DNA of 64,000 nucleotides. Source: Jiulongibacter sediminis. Lineage in GTDB: Bacteria > Bacteroidota > Bacteroidia > Cytophagales > Spirosomataceae. The stretch covers positions 806,001 to 870,000 of the forward strand of contig NZ_LGTQ01000006.1 of assembly GCF_001306455.1 (NCBI RefSeq), in the 5' to 3' direction. Shown here in pieces: positions 46,634 through 55,998 of this stretch; the stretch's first letter is position 1, and the number at the start of each line of letters is the position of its first letter. The position numbers were made by a program, and so were the translations under genes. The notes beneath the pieces are model-generated. The model was given only the letters and a program-made list of their open reading frames with translations. It did no database searches and was not told where the DNA came from.

Positions 46634-47364
46634 TAGAGCTTATTGATAAAAACGGTTTTGTTTTTGCTTTTCTACTTGTAGGGCTAATCATGTTTATTTC
46701 CTTTCAGGTTTCAAAAAGAGTACTTTTTGGGCGAATTCCAGGGGTCGCGGTCGCCATCCTTATTGGTCTTGCACTAGCTACCTTAGGTGGGAAAAAGGGA
46801 ATTTCGGATATTCCTTTATTCGCCGGAATGGCATTTTTAGGCGGCTCAATGCTTCGGGATTTTACCGTTGTAGCCACAGCTATGGGGGCCGATCTTTCAA
46901 AAATTAAAAGTGCAGGTCTGGCGGGAGTCATCGCTTTGGTAGCAGGAGTATTTGTTTCCTTTTTTCTTGGAGTATTAGTAGCCTGGGCTTTGGGTTATCG
47001 TGATGCTGTGGAACTAACAACTATCGGTGCAGGAGCTTGCACTTACATTGTAGGACCGGTGACGGGTACAGCCTTAGGTGCCAGCACAGATATCATTGCT
47101 ATCAGCGTGGCCATAGGTCTAGTCAAAACGGTGGTCACCACTATTGCCACACCTTTGATCGCTCAAAAAATCGGACTGAAAAATGCCAATTCAGCTTTAG
47201 TTTTCGGTGGGCTTCTGGGTACATCAAGTGGCGTTACAGCCGGACTGGCAGCTACTGATCCGAAGCTTGTGCCTTACGGGGCGTTGACGGCCACCTTCTA
47301 TACAGGGCTGGGTTGTTTGCTGTGTCCTTCGGTGTTTTATTTAGTCTTACAGGCATTCTTTTAG
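46630..47364 (+). CDS. madM: Malonate transporter subunit MadM
   Basis: A 244-residue inner-membrane protein with about seven to eight transmembrane helices. VLFGRIPGVAVAILIGLALATLGGKKG, DIPLFAGMAFLGGSMLRDFTVVATAMG and GAGACTYIVGPVTGTALGASTDIIA are MadM-typical. Starts inside the madL stop region. No malonyl-CoA decarboxylase or malonate decarboxylase gene follows, so imported malonate would end as malonyl-CoA for fatty acid synthesis unless a decarboxylase is elsewhere. Confidence 0.9.
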   Translation: MIELIDKNGFVFAFLLVGLIMFISFQVSKRVLFGRIPGVAVAILIGLALATLGGKKGISDIPLFAGMAFLGGSMLRDFTVVATAMGADLSKIKSAGLAGVIALVAGVFVSFFLGVLVAWALGYRDAVELTTIGAGACTYIVGPVTGTALGASTDIIAISVAIGLVKTVVTTIATPLIAQKIGLKNANSALVFGGLLGTSSGVTAGLAATDPKLVPYGALTATFYTGLGCLLCPSVFYLVLQAFF

Positions 47365-47444
47365 AAGTCAATCCTGCGGTGAATAATCAAAACAGGATGA
47401 TATTGATATATTTGTTGATCTTAAAACCTCTAACCTATTGATAA

Positions 47445-49079
47445 ATGCATTTTGCAACCATTGATTACGTCATTTTTGCGGCTTATGCCGTTATGATTTT
47501 GGGTATTGGCCTCTGGGTTTCCCGAAAAGGTGAAAAAACTTCCGAGGATTATTTTCTGGCTTCCAAGTCTCTGCCCTGGTGGGCCATTGGTGCTTCCCTT
47601 ATTGCGGCTAATATTTCTGCCGAGCAGTTTATCGGAATGTCCGGCTCCGGTTTCGCTGGTGGTTTAGCTATTGCCTCTTATGAGTGGATGGCGGCGATTA
47701 CGCTTCTTCTGGTCGGTAAGTATTTCCTCCCCATTTTTATTGAGAAAGGCATTTACACCATACCCGAGTTTGTGGAGAAACGCTACAGTACTCAGCTGAA
47801 AACCATTTTAGCGGTGTTCTGGATTGCCCTTTACATTTTTGTCAACCTTTCATCGGTACTTTATTTGGGAGCTTTAGCCTTACAAACCATTATGGGGATT
47901 CCGTTGATGACGGGTGTGATAGGTTTGGCTCTTTTTGCGGTGGCGTATTCGATATATGGCGGACTATCTGCCGTGGCGTGGACAGACGTAATTCAGGTAG
48001 TCTTTCTGGTTTTGGGCGGTTTGTTTACAACCTATCTGGCTCTGAATACGCTCTCTGGAGATACCGGAATCGTCGCTGGTTTTAATCAATTGCTCGAGGC
48101 TGTTCCTGATCGTTTCCATATGATTTTAGATGAATCAAATCCTGAATATCAGAACCTTCCTGGTATCTGGGTCTTGATTGGTGGTCTTTGGGTAGCTAAC
48201 CTTTATTATTGGGGTTTCAATCAATACATTATTCAGCGTACGCTTGCTGCAAAGTCATTGCCTGAAGCTCAAAAGGGTATTGCTCTGGCAGCCTTTTTGA
48301 AATTGATTATTCCGTTTATCGTGGTTATTCCGGGTATTGCGGCTTATGTAATGACCAATGACCTGGCCATTATGGAAAGGTTAGGGGCTGCTGCACAGCA
48401 GAACTTACCAAGCCTGGAACAGGCCGATAAGGCTTATCCCTGGTTATTGCAACTATTGCCTGCAGGCTTTAAAGGGGTGGCTTTTGCAGCTCTCGCGGCA
48501 GCCATTGTATCTTCTTTGGCCTCCATGTTAAACTCTACGTCTACCATTTTCACGATGGATATTTATAAGGAGTATATCAACAAAACTGCGTCGGAAAGCC
48601 AGCTTGTGAATGTAGGACGACTTTCGGCGGTTGCGGCATTGATTATTGCTTGTATTATGGCTCCTCTATTAGGAGGAATTGATCAGGCATTCCAGTTTAT
48701 TCAGGAATATACCGGTGTGGTAAGCCCGGGAATTCTGGCAGTGTTCATTAGCGGATTGTTTATCAAAAAGGCAACCAATAATGCGGCAATCTGGGGAGTG
48801 TTGCTGTCTATTCCAATCGCCATGTATTTCAAAGTAGCTCCAAATGGCTGGAGCGATGCCAGTATTTTTGTAGATATACCGTTTATGCATCAGATGGGAT
48901 TGACCTTCCTTGGATCATTGTTGGTAATTATCATTTTAAGTTATATTCAGAATAAAGAAGGCGAAGACAGCAAAGCCATTCAGCTGTCTAAGAAACTTTT
49001 CAAAACCGAAGCTTCGTTTACCATTCCTGCTTTTGTGGTTACGTTGTTGACGGCAGTTTTGTATGCATTGTTTTGGTAG
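47445..49079 (+). CDS. Sodium/solute symporter (SSS family, SGLT-like)
   Basis: A 544-residue inner-membrane transporter with about 13-14 helices. The conserved N-terminal segment TSEDYFLASKSLPWWAIGASLIAANISAEQFIGMSGSGFAGG, then IPEFVEKRY and the central helix with AALAAAIVSSLASMLNSTSTIFTMDIYK identify the SSS family; SGLT-type sugar or inositol transport is the nearest guess. It begins 80 bases after madM, with a TATATTTG -7-like box at 47407-47414, so it may have its own promoter. It might also serve an organic acid, given its neighbours. Confidence 0.9.
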   Translation: MHFATIDYVIFAAYAVMILGIGLWVSRKGEKTSEDYFLASKSLPWWAIGASLIAANISAEQFIGMSGSGFAGGLAIASYEWMAAITLLLVGKYFLPIFIEKGIYTIPEFVEKRYSTQLKTILAVFWIALYIFVNLSSVLYLGALALQTIMGIPLMTGVIGLALFAVAYSIYGGLSAVAWTDVIQVVFLVLGGLFTTYLALNTLSGDTGIVAGFNQLLEAVPDRFHMILDESNPEYQNLPGIWVLIGGLWVANLYYWGFNQYIIQRTLAAKSLPEAQKGIALAAFLKLIIPFIVVIPGIAAYVMTNDLAIMERLGAAAQQNLPSLEQADKAYPWLLQLLPAGFKGVAFAALAAAIVSSLASMLNSTSTIFTMDIYKEYINKTASESQLVNVGRLSAVAALIIACIMAPLLGGIDQAFQFIQEYTGVVSPGILAVFISGLFIKKATNNAAIWGVLLSIPIAMYFKVAPNGWSDASIFVDIPFMHQMGLTFLGSLLVIIILSYIQNKEGEDSKAIQLSKKLFKTEASFTIPAFVVTLLTAVLYALFW

Positions 49080-49103
49080 GAAACTCCAATGCCGTGTAAA
49101 TTC

Positions 49104-49138
49104 CAGCCCTCGAAGGTTAATCTAACATTCGAGGGCTG
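49104..49138. terminator. Long palindrome (11-bp stem), likely bidirectional terminator
   Basis: CAGCCCTCGAA (49104-49114) pairs perfectly with TTCGAGGGCTG (49128-49138). The 13-base loop has a further GTTA/TAAC pairing. It follows the symporter gene and shares the CCTCGAAG/TTCGAGG core with the palindrome at 50079-50113. Confidence 0.7.
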
Positions 49139-49155
49139 TTTAATTAAATTCACCG

Positions 49156-50031
49156 ATGAAAAACGTTTTTTGTATTTTTCTGTTTGTTTCAACTTTTTGC
49201 TCTTCAGTATTCGCACAAGAGGAAAAAATCATACCTCCAAATATTTATTTTGTGAATGACACTTTAGGTTGTGATATCACGGAAGTTGCAAATATGGACT
49301 ACCTGTTTTATCAATATAGTATGCTGAAGAACAAGGATTCGGCAAAGGTTGGGCATTATAGTGAATATTTAAAGGTTTGGGTTGGTGATGAGCCCTTACC
49401 CACATATATGGGACATCCAAAGACTAGGTTGCATCCAGTTGTTGGATTAAGTCTGGAGCAGGCTAAAGAATACGCTCGTTGGAGGACATTGGCGGTTTGT
49501 CTTCGTTGGTATCATAAGCAGAGGTTAATTTCCCAAAATACTGTTGATGAGTATGAAAACAGAACCTTGGAAGAGTTTGCGGAAGAGTTTTCCGAAATTG
49601 TAAAGAAGTATCCATATTTCGAATATCGAATTCCAACTAGTCAGGAATGGAATATCTGCTTCGAAACCATTGAAAATGATCTCAAAGAGAATAAATCTAG
49701 ATACAAGAGGTTTAAGAGACTTGCGGAAAAATGGAGTCCGTATAATTTCAAAGATTTAGAAATAGATAAGCAAAGTGAATATTACGTTGAGGAAGTGCCT
49801 TTGGCAGCGGTTGTAGATTCTGAGAGGAAATTCAAACGCTTCCTGAAAATCTATGGTTTGAAAGGTGGAGTGGCTGAGATGGTTTCTGACGCTCCGGTAG
49901 CCATGGGAGGTAGCTGGAAAGACAATTCGGAAGAATTTGAAAGAGTAAAAATGCAAGAGTTTAAAGAACCAAACGCATGGACTGGTTTCAGATGTGTAGG
50001 TAGTTGGAAAAAGTGGAAATCGAACGAATAA
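49156..50031 (+). CDS. Secreted SUMF1-fold (formylglycine-generating-enzyme-like, GldJ/GldK-related) protein
   Basis: A 291-residue exported protein (signal MKNVFCIFLFVSTFCSSVFA). The mature part shows the SUMF1/C-type-lectin-like order: HPVVGLSLEQAKEYARWRT, then YRIPTSQEWNICFE, KGGVAEMVSDAPVAMGGSWKDN and AWTGFRCVGSW. It lacks the RGGSW and paired active-site cysteines of true formylglycine-generating enzymes, so it is probably a structural relative, like GldJ/GldK of the gliding/T9SS machinery. Base composition is AT-richer than its neighbours, and it is bracketed by two related palindromes, which hints at insertion as a unit. Confidence 0.65.
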   Translation: MKNVFCIFLFVSTFCSSVFAQEEKIIPPNIYFVNDTLGCDITEVANMDYLFYQYSMLKNKDSAKVGHYSEYLKVWVGDEPLPTYMGHPKTRLHPVVGLSLEQAKEYARWRTLAVCLRWYHKQRLISQNTVDEYENRTLEEFAEEFSEIVKKYPYFEYRIPTSQEWNICFETIENDLKENKSRYKRFKRLAEKWSPYNFKDLEIDKQSEYYVEEVPLAAVVDSERKFKRFLKIYGLKGGVAEMVSDAPVAMGGSWKDNSEEFERVKMQEFKEPNAWTGFRCVGSWKKWKSNE

Positions 50032-50078
50032 TAATAGTACTACTGGATTCTAATTCTGTAGGGTATTGCTTCTTTTGT

Positions 50079-50113
50079 CTAGACCTCGAAGATTTTTGAA
50101 ACCTTCGAGGTCT
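50079..50113. terminator. Long palindrome (12-bp stem), likely bidirectional terminator
   Basis: TAGACCTCGAAG (50079-50090) pairs perfectly with CTTCGAGGTCTA (50102-50113) across an 11-base loop. It lies between the convergent SUMF1-fold gene and recX. The core matches the hairpin at 49104-49138. Confidence 0.7.
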
Positions 50114-50119
50114 AAATAA

Positions 50120-50569
50120 TTAAATCCCCTTCAAAATCTCCCAGACCAAATCTCCTTCAAAACCTTTTCTCATCGCGTAATCGGCCGCTTTCTTGTTTCT
50201 GATGAATTCATTCGGTTCGGCTCTTAGACTGTGAAGCTTTTTATGAAGCAGGGCTTGAAGCACCAAAAAGTATTCTTCTTCATCTATCTCTTCTAAACCT
50301 TTTTTGATACAATAATCGGAGAGTTTTCGCCTTTTGAGTTCTTGTAAAATCTTGTTACGGCCCCATTTTTTAACTCTGAATTTGCTGCCTGCATATATTT
50401 TGGCGAAGCGTTCTTCGTTTAGAAAATTTTCAGTGATAAGTTCTGATATGATCTCCTCCGCCTCATCTCCGTAGATATTCCAGTCTTTGAGCCGCTGGCG
50501 TACTTCGTCGTGTGTTCTTTCCTGATAAGCACAGTAATTACAGGCTTTGAGTAAAATGTTTTTATCCAT
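50120..50569 (-). CDS. recX: RecA regulator RecX
   Basis: A 149-residue helical protein that modulates RecA filaments. The N-terminus CNYCAYQERTHDEVRQRLKDWNI, then IISELITENFLNEERFAKIYAGSKFRVKKWGRNKI and the later repeat KGLEEIDEEEYFLVLQALLHKKL match RecX's tandem three-helix units. Length is normal. It ends next to a palindromic terminator and is divergent from sppA. Confidence 0.88.
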   Translation of the reverse strand: MDKNILLKACNYCAYQERTHDEVRQRLKDWNIYGDEAEEIISELITENFLNEERFAKIYAGSKFRVKKWGRNKILQELKRRKLSDYCIKKGLEEIDEEEYFLVLQALLHKKLHSLRAEPNEFIRNKKAADYAMRKGFEGDLVWEILKGI

Positions 50570-50663
50570 GTCTGATCAGCCTTTTTCGCCTTTTAAGTCG
50601 GGCAGATAGCCTTTAATCAATAAGAAGATTTGCCCTGCAAATTTCTAAATAATTTTACATTCC

Positions 50664-50671
50664 TATTTTTG
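50664..50671 (+). promoter_or_regulatory. Candidate -7 box for sppA
   Basis: TATTTTTG matches TAnnTTTG, 19 bases before the sppA ATG. No -33 TTG at ideal spacing. Confidence 0.35.
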
Positions 50672-50690
50672 ACAAATTTAACTGACGAAA

Positions 50691-52445
50691 ATGCTTCAAT
50701 TCTTTAAATATGTTTTGGCGACTATCGTAGGTCTGTTCGCCTTTTTTATACTATCCATTATGCTTTTAGGGGCTATCGGGTCTGCTTTTTCCAGTGGTAG
50801 TAATGTCACTGAGGTGAAAGAGAATTCGGTATTGAAGCTTGAGCTGAATCGACAAATTGTTGAAAACGCACCATCAGAAGACCCTTTTGAAGGTCTGTTT
50901 CAAAGCTCTAATCTCAAAGTTGGGTTGATAGACTTGAAAGAAGCGATTGCCAATGCTAAGCTAGACCCCAATATTGAGGGTATTTATCTCAAAGCCGAAT
51001 ACCCTGTTGCCGGTATCAGTACCTTGGAGGAGTTGCGTAATGCACTTATTGATTTCAAAGAGTCGGGTAAGTTCATCTATACCTATGGAGAGGTGATGTC
51101 AGAGCCGGCTGTTTATCTGAATTCAGTGGCCGATCGTATTTTTCTGCCTGAGGTAGGGGATATTGAGTTTAACGGCCTCAGTGCTCAAATCAGTTTTATG
51201 AAAGGTCTTTTCGATAAGATTGGTGTAGAGCCGGTAATATTCAGAGTGGGAGAATACAAAAGTGCCGTGGAACCCTATGTGAGAACAAATATGAGTCCTG
51301 AAAATAAAGAACAGATCAGCTCTTATGTCAATAGCATCGGTAATCATATTTATGCTCAGGTGGCTGAGTCAAGAGGTTTAACCGTTGATGAAATCAATGA
51401 AACACTCAATAATCCGGTAGGCTCGGCAGAAGAAGCTCTTGAAAAGAAACTGATTACAGATATTGGTTACTACGATCAGTTCGAGGACGCTTTGAGAGAA
51501 AAGCTGGGATTAGGTGTGGGCGACAAAATCAGTATGGTCGGCATCAAAAGTTATGGTAAAGCAAAGAAGTATGTTGAAAGCGGAGACCGAAATAACAGGA
51601 TCGCGGTCATCATAGGTCAGGGAACTATATACAGTGGTGAAGGAGATAGTGAGTCCATTGGGTCCGATTCCTGGATTGAGGAGCTTCGCAAAGCGGCAAA
51701 AGATAGAAAAGTAAAAGCTATTGTACTAAGAATAAACTCTGGTGGAGGTTCCGCACTGGCTTCTGATATGATGTGGCGTGAGATAGAACTTGCCAAAAAA
51801 GAGAAACCCGTTTATGCCAGCATGGGCGATTACGCGGCCTCCGGCGGATATTATATGGCGATGCCATGTGATACCATAGTGGCTAACCCAACGACTGTAA
51901 CAGGGTCGATCGGTATTTTTGGTATGCTCTTCAATGCTCAGGAACTGATGAATAACAAGCTTGGAATCACCTTCGACGGGGTTGAAACTCACGAGCATTC
52001 TAATTTTCCATCCATGGTGAGTGATATGCCACAGGCTGAGAAAAACATGATTCAGCGAATGGTTAATCAGGGCTATGAAAGGTTTACCTCAAAAGCTGCT
52101 GAAGGTAGAAACATGGAAGTAGAGCATCTGAAGTCACTGGCTGGTGGCCGGGTTTGGACAGGCCTACAGGCCAAAGAAAATGGTTTGGTTGATGTGTTGG
52201 GAGGTCTTGAAGACGCTGTTGAACTGGCAGCCAAACGTACGGGAATTGAAGATGATTATCAGGTGAGGTATTATCCTAAGGCTAAATCTGAATTGGAAAT
52301 TGTCATGGAAAAAATCTCGGAGCAAAGTCAGGTGAGTTTAAGTAAAAAACTAGGGGCCCTGGCTCCATACCTTGATGAGTTTAACCGCCTGATAAAATCT
52401 GACCATCTACAAGCCAAGTTGCCGTATGAGGTGATTTGGGAGTAG
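50691..52445 (+). CDS. sppA: Signal peptide peptidase SppA (67K type)
   Basis: Membrane-bound serine protease that cleaves remnant signal peptides. Length is 584 residues, with two tandem SppA domains. One N-terminal transmembrane helix is at about 8-30. The general-base lysine is K190 in FRVGEYKSAVEPY and the nucleophile S384 in GDYAASGGYYMAM, so the active site is complete and spread over both halves as in E. coli. The order and spacing of both motifs match the long type. A terminator follows. Confidence 0.95.
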   Translation: MLQFFKYVLATIVGLFAFFILSIMLLGAIGSAFSSGSNVTEVKENSVLKLELNRQIVENAPSEDPFEGLFQSSNLKVGLIDLKEAIANAKLDPNIEGIYLKAEYPVAGISTLEELRNALIDFKESGKFIYTYGEVMSEPAVYLNSVADRIFLPEVGDIEFNGLSAQISFMKGLFDKIGVEPVIFRVGEYKSAVEPYVRTNMSPENKEQISSYVNSIGNHIYAQVAESRGLTVDEINETLNNPVGSAEEALEKKLITDIGYYDQFEDALREKLGLGVGDKISMVGIKSYGKAKKYVESGDRNNRIAVIIGQGTIYSGEGDSESIGSDSWIEELRKAAKDRKVKAIVLRINSGGGSALASDMMWREIELAKKEKPVYASMGDYAASGGYYMAMPCDTIVANPTTVTGSIGIFGMLFNAQELMNNKLGITFDGVETHEHSNFPSMVSDMPQAEKNMIQRMVNQGYERFTSKAAEGRNMEVEHLKSLAGGRVWTGLQAKENGLVDVLGGLEDAVELAAKRTGIEDDYQVRYYPKAKSELEIVMEKISEQSQVSLSKKLGALAPYLDEFNRLIKSDHLQAKLPYEVIWE

Positions 52446-52471
52446 AATTAAACCATAATTAAAGTTTTATG

Positions 52472-52500
52472 AAAGGTACTCAAAACGGGTGCCTTTTTTT
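52472..52500 (+). terminator. Intrinsic terminator after sppA
   Basis: AAAGGTACTC (52472-52481) pairs with GGGTGCCTTT (52487-52496) with two G-T pairs, and a T-run follows. It separates sppA from the collar operon. Confidence 0.85.
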
Positions 52501-52594
52501 ATTGAAGAACAAGCAAGAATTGGTCGTACGGGCCTTTAAAATTGTAGGGTCTAAGGAAAAAATAATTACCTTCGGGTAACTAGCCTTGTGAAAC

Positions 52595-55483
52595 TTGAAA
52601 ACAAAATCACTTATACTTCTGGCATTTTTTGCCCTAGCTTTGTCGTCAAAGGTTTACTGTCAGGTAATTATTCAGCAAACGGATAGTTTAACCAAAGACC
52701 AGTTTAATGATGCTAAGGCAAATCCGGGAGATAGTATCCGATATAAAGTCAAAGTAATAGTTAATGGTACTGCTAATAATACCTCACTGGATATTGAGGC
52801 TTTAGACTCTGAACTCATAGTAGATGCTAACTCTGTTCATATTGGGCCGCTAGCCAGATCTGATAATTATCAATCTCTTTCTAATATAGGAATTGAGATA
52901 ATCGCCTCCTCCGGGTTATTAGCCAATGATGTAGACATTGATGCTAAGTCAAAGCCCATAAAAATTGTAAAGGTTGGCTCTTCATTTTCGGTGGATAAAG
53001 ATACCTCTGCTTTTTTTCAGACAGCATTCTCCGGTTTAGCGAAAATTGAGAGTAACGGGTCCTTTGAATATCATCCACCAGCAGGTTATAACGGTACAGA
53101 CTCATTTTTTTATGAAATATCAGATGGAGACTCGCTAACACCGAATGTAAGGGCTAAGGTTTCCATAGCAGTAGGAGGTGCCGGGAGTCCGAGTGTTTGG
53201 TTTGTAAACGCCACAGATGGGGATGATACTAATGGTGACGGTAGTTTTTACGCCCCATTTAAGACTTTGAATCCACTAAATGGAGGCTCAGATCCAGATG
53301 GTAGTAATGACATCATATATCTATATTCTGGTAGTTATTCTGTAAGTGCATTTACATTAGAAAGTAGTCAAAAGCTAATAGGGCAGGGAGTAGAGTTAAA
53401 TCTGGCCGAATTTGGATTGTCAGCTCCTCCTTACTCTAAAAATATTCCTTCTCAAGGTGCTAACCCAATTTTGAATAGTACCACCGACGGTTTAATTCTC
53501 AACAGTGATAATGTCATTAGAGGACTAACAATCGGTAATTGTTCAGGTATCGCAATTAAGAGCTCAGCAATAAACGTTGGAGCCTTAAAGATTTCTTCAG
53601 TTGAACTAAATAATGCTGCGGGAGGAGGGTTATCTATAACACACGGAAGCAGTAGTATGATGAACTTAAACTTTACTAAATTCATATGTTCCGGTGGAAG
53701 TGATGGTATCAACTTAACTCAATGCTCAGGTACTTTTACTACAGCTGCAAGTGGTTCTAATTCAATAAACGGGAATTCAAAGTCTGTAAGTCTTTCTTCT
53801 AACTCTGGTTTGAATTTCACGTTCCCTGGTGTTATTTCTACCTCTTCTGCCACAAGCTTTATTGAGATTGATCAGAATAGTAACTGCACCTTCATCTTTA
53901 ATACAGGAAATATTTCGTCAGCCTCGAAGGGAATAAAAATTACAAACAATAGTTTCAGTAATATCAGTTTTAATAATCCATCTATCACACTTACTGGCTT
54001 GTCTGATATAGGTATTAGCTCTGTTTCGAATCTTAACGGTACGGTGGGTTTTGCTCAAGCAACAGCATTAACAATAAATACATCTTCTTCATACACCGGC
54101 TTAGAAGTTTCAAATTCAGGGAATTTCAATATGTCAAGAGGCAGTATTACTTCTGCAACAGGTGATGCGGTCAAAATTGATAATACTAACCTTGGAATTC
54201 AATTGGAAGCGGTGTCGTCTAATGGTGCCCCTGAAGGAATAAACCTAAGTACTACAACGGGTTATTTTAGATTGATAGGGGATGGCTCAAATCTTCGGAA
54301 TGGAAGTGGAGGTTCGATTCAAAATTCTCAAAATGAAGGTATCAAACTTATTAATGTAGTTGCTGTAGATCTTTCAAGTCTGAACGTTTCTGGTTCGTTA
54401 AAAAGTGGCATCTATGGTGAAAGTCTTCAAGGATTTAGCTTCAAAGGACTAAGAGTAGAGAATAATGGTGACGGGGTAGATGAACACGGGATATATATTT
54501 TAAATTTTAGTTCTTCATCAAATGCTGAAATAACAAATTCTCAAATAAGTAATTCCAGAGAGAATAACATCAATATTGTTCTAAATACAAGCTCTTCTGG
54601 TCAATCCCTTTCGATTACAAATTCACATATAAATAATTTACAAGCAGTTAATGGATCCAATGGCGTATACTTTGAAGCGGGAGTAGGTTCCAATGCGTCA
54701 CTAACATTATCAGGTAATACAATAAATGATAATTATGGTATGGGGCTAAATGCTCAGGCCATAAATTCAGGTATATTAAGTGTAAATGCTGCACAAAATT
54801 CTTTTAATTCCGGCATTACGGCTACTTATCAACAGAGGGGTGGAGTTTTACTTAGTTCTTCCTCTTCAGGCACTCTAACTTTTACAGTGGATGGAAATAC
54901 AGGAACGTGTTCAGGAGGAAATGCGATAAGTGTACTTGGCGTTAATGGCAATTACACGGGGTCTATCACTAATAATCAATTATTACCGGGAACTCAGGGA
55001 ACAGGTATTAATGCAAGAACAGAGGGTACAGGTGCGGGAACAATAGTAATCAATGGAAATACAATTGGTAATGGAGGTTCTCCTGTGATTACAACCAATG
55101 CGGGCATACATCTTTCTAGCAGGAATGGTAATGGAAACCTAAATGCTACAGTATCTAATAACACAGCTGAAATTCAGGAGAATCTATTTCCATCGCCTGT
55201 GTTTGTTGCAGAATCTGGCAGCCTTTCGGGGACCAACACGTTGTGTTTGAACCTGAGTGGAAATCAAATAAATCATTCAAATAATCTGGTGCCCGAATAC
55301 ATGATCGGTCAATACAATAACTCTACCTTTTCGATAGAAGGATTATCTGGTTCTCCTGAGACCAATGCCTCCAACGTGGAGACCTATTTGACCTCATTAG
55401 ATACAGGAAAGGCGGTGGAGGTTTCAGAAGGAGGTAATTATATTGTAAATTATACAAATAGTACTTGTAATACTTTACCATAA
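52595..55483 (+). CDS. Large secreted right-handed beta-helix protein, first gene of the collar operon
   Basis: A 962-residue exported protein starting at TTG 52595 (signal MKTKSLILLAFFALALSSKV, ending YCQ). Residues about 25-95 are DUF11-like (NPGDSIRYKVKVIVNGTANNT). About 95-195 is an Ig/cadherin-like unit (LLANDVDIDAKSKP, YNGTDSFFYEISDG). From about 200 (VWFVNATDGDDTNGDGS, then FTLESSQKLIGQG) to the end is a long Asn/Ser-rich parallel beta-helix. No T9SS YPNP-type sorting domain is visible at the C-terminus, so surface release by another route is implied. A hairpin with a TTCG loop (TTACC/GGTAA, 52566-52579) lies 15 bases before the start. The collar genes follow within 10 bases. Confidence 0.75.
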   Translation: MKTKSLILLAFFALALSSKVYCQVIIQQTDSLTKDQFNDAKANPGDSIRYKVKVIVNGTANNTSLDIEALDSELIVDANSVHIGPLARSDNYQSLSNIGIEIIASSGLLANDVDIDAKSKPIKIVKVGSSFSVDKDTSAFFQTAFSGLAKIESNGSFEYHPPAGYNGTDSFFYEISDGDSLTPNVRAKVSIAVGGAGSPSVWFVNATDGDDTNGDGSFYAPFKTLNPLNGGSDPDGSNDIIYLYSGSYSVSAFTLESSQKLIGQGVELNLAEFGLSAPPYSKNIPSQGANPILNSTTDGLILNSDNVIRGLTIGNCSGIAIKSSAINVGALKISSVELNNAAGGGLSITHGSSSMMNLNFTKFICSGGSDGINLTQCSGTFTTAASGSNSINGNSKSVSLSSNSGLNFTFPGVISTSSATSFIEIDQNSNCTFIFNTGNISSASKGIKITNNSFSNISFNNPSITLTGLSDIGISSVSNLNGTVGFAQATALTINTSSSYTGLEVSNSGNFNMSRGSITSATGDAVKIDNTNLGIQLEAVSSNGAPEGINLSTTTGYFRLIGDGSNLRNGSGGSIQNSQNEGIKLINVVAVDLSSLNVSGSLKSGIYGESLQGFSFKGLRVENNGDGVDEHGIYILNFSSSSNAEITNSQISNSRENNINIVLNTSSSGQSLSITNSHINNLQAVNGSNGVYFEAGVGSNASLTLSGNTINDNYGMGLNAQAINSGILSVNAAQNSFNSGITATYQQRGGVLLSSSSSGTLTFTVDGNTGTCSGGNAISVLGVNGNYTGSITNNQLLPGTQGTGINARTEGTGAGTIVINGNTIGNGGSPVITTNAGIHLSSRNGNGNLNATVSNNTAEIQENLFPSPVFVAESGSLSGTNTLCLNLSGNQINHSNNLVPEYMIGQYNNSTFSIEGLSGSPETNASNVETYLTSLDTGKAVEVSEGGNYIVNYTNSTCNTLP

Positions 55484-55493
55484 AATTTAGAGT

Positions 55494-55994
55494 ATGTCAG
55501 AACCATTTTTAGCCGAGATAAAAATAGTTGGATTCAATTTCGCACCACGAGGTTGGGCATTTTGTGATGGTCAAATTTTGCCCATAAATCAGAATCAATC
55601 TCTTTACAGTCTTTTAGGAACTACTTATGGCGGAGATGGCAGGACAAGTTTTGCTTTGCCCGACTTAAGAGGAAGATCGCCACTCCATCCTGGAAATTCT
55701 TTTACCTTAGGGCAAAAGGCTGGTGAGGAGACTCATACGCTGAGTGCCGTTGAGGTGCCTGAACATAAACATGGTCTTAAAGTGAGCTCAGGAGATGGCA
55801 ATACGTCAAATCCGGTAAATAATCGATATGCTAAATCGTCTCAATTAAGGTTTCGTAATCCTCAGAGTACTGATAGTCTAACGACATTTTTTACCTCAAA
55901 TACTGGTGGAGGTCAGGCACATGATAATATGCAGCCTTTCATTGCTGTGAATTTTTGTATCGCATTACAAGGTTTATTTCCGTCAAGAAATTAG
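55494..55994 (+). CDS. Phage-tail-collar-domain protein 1 (MdpB-like)
   Basis: A 166-residue protein of the microcystin-dependent-protein/tail-collar family. Conserved marks: PFLAEIKIVGFNFAPRGWAFCDGQILPI, YSLLGTTYGGDGRTSFALPDLRGR, the EEVPEHKH-type segment VEVPEHKHGL, and the ending MQPFIAVNFCIALQGLFPS. No signal peptide. In phages this domain caps tail fibres. Here there are three in a row with no other phage genes, so the protein likely belongs to a cellular structure. Confidence 0.85.
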   Translation: MSEPFLAEIKIVGFNFAPRGWAFCDGQILPINQNQSLYSLLGTTYGGDGRTSFALPDLRGRSPLHPGNSFTLGQKAGEETHTLSAVEVPEHKHGLKVSSGDGNTSNPVNNRYAKSSQLRFRNPQSTDSLTTFFTSNTGGGQAHDNMQPFIAVNFCIALQGLFPSRN

Positions 55995-55998
55995 AATT

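Noticed and set aside
47370-47400. ATCCTG/CAGGAT inverted repeat after madM as terminator
   Set aside because: The stem is only 6 bp with a long loop and no T-run, too weak for an intrinsic terminator.
49156-50031. Maturase (formylglycine-generating enzyme) for the sulfatase at 30.6 kb
   Set aside because: The gene has the SUMF1 fold but lacks the RGGSW-type core and the paired active-site cysteines, and lies 17 kb from the sulfatase.
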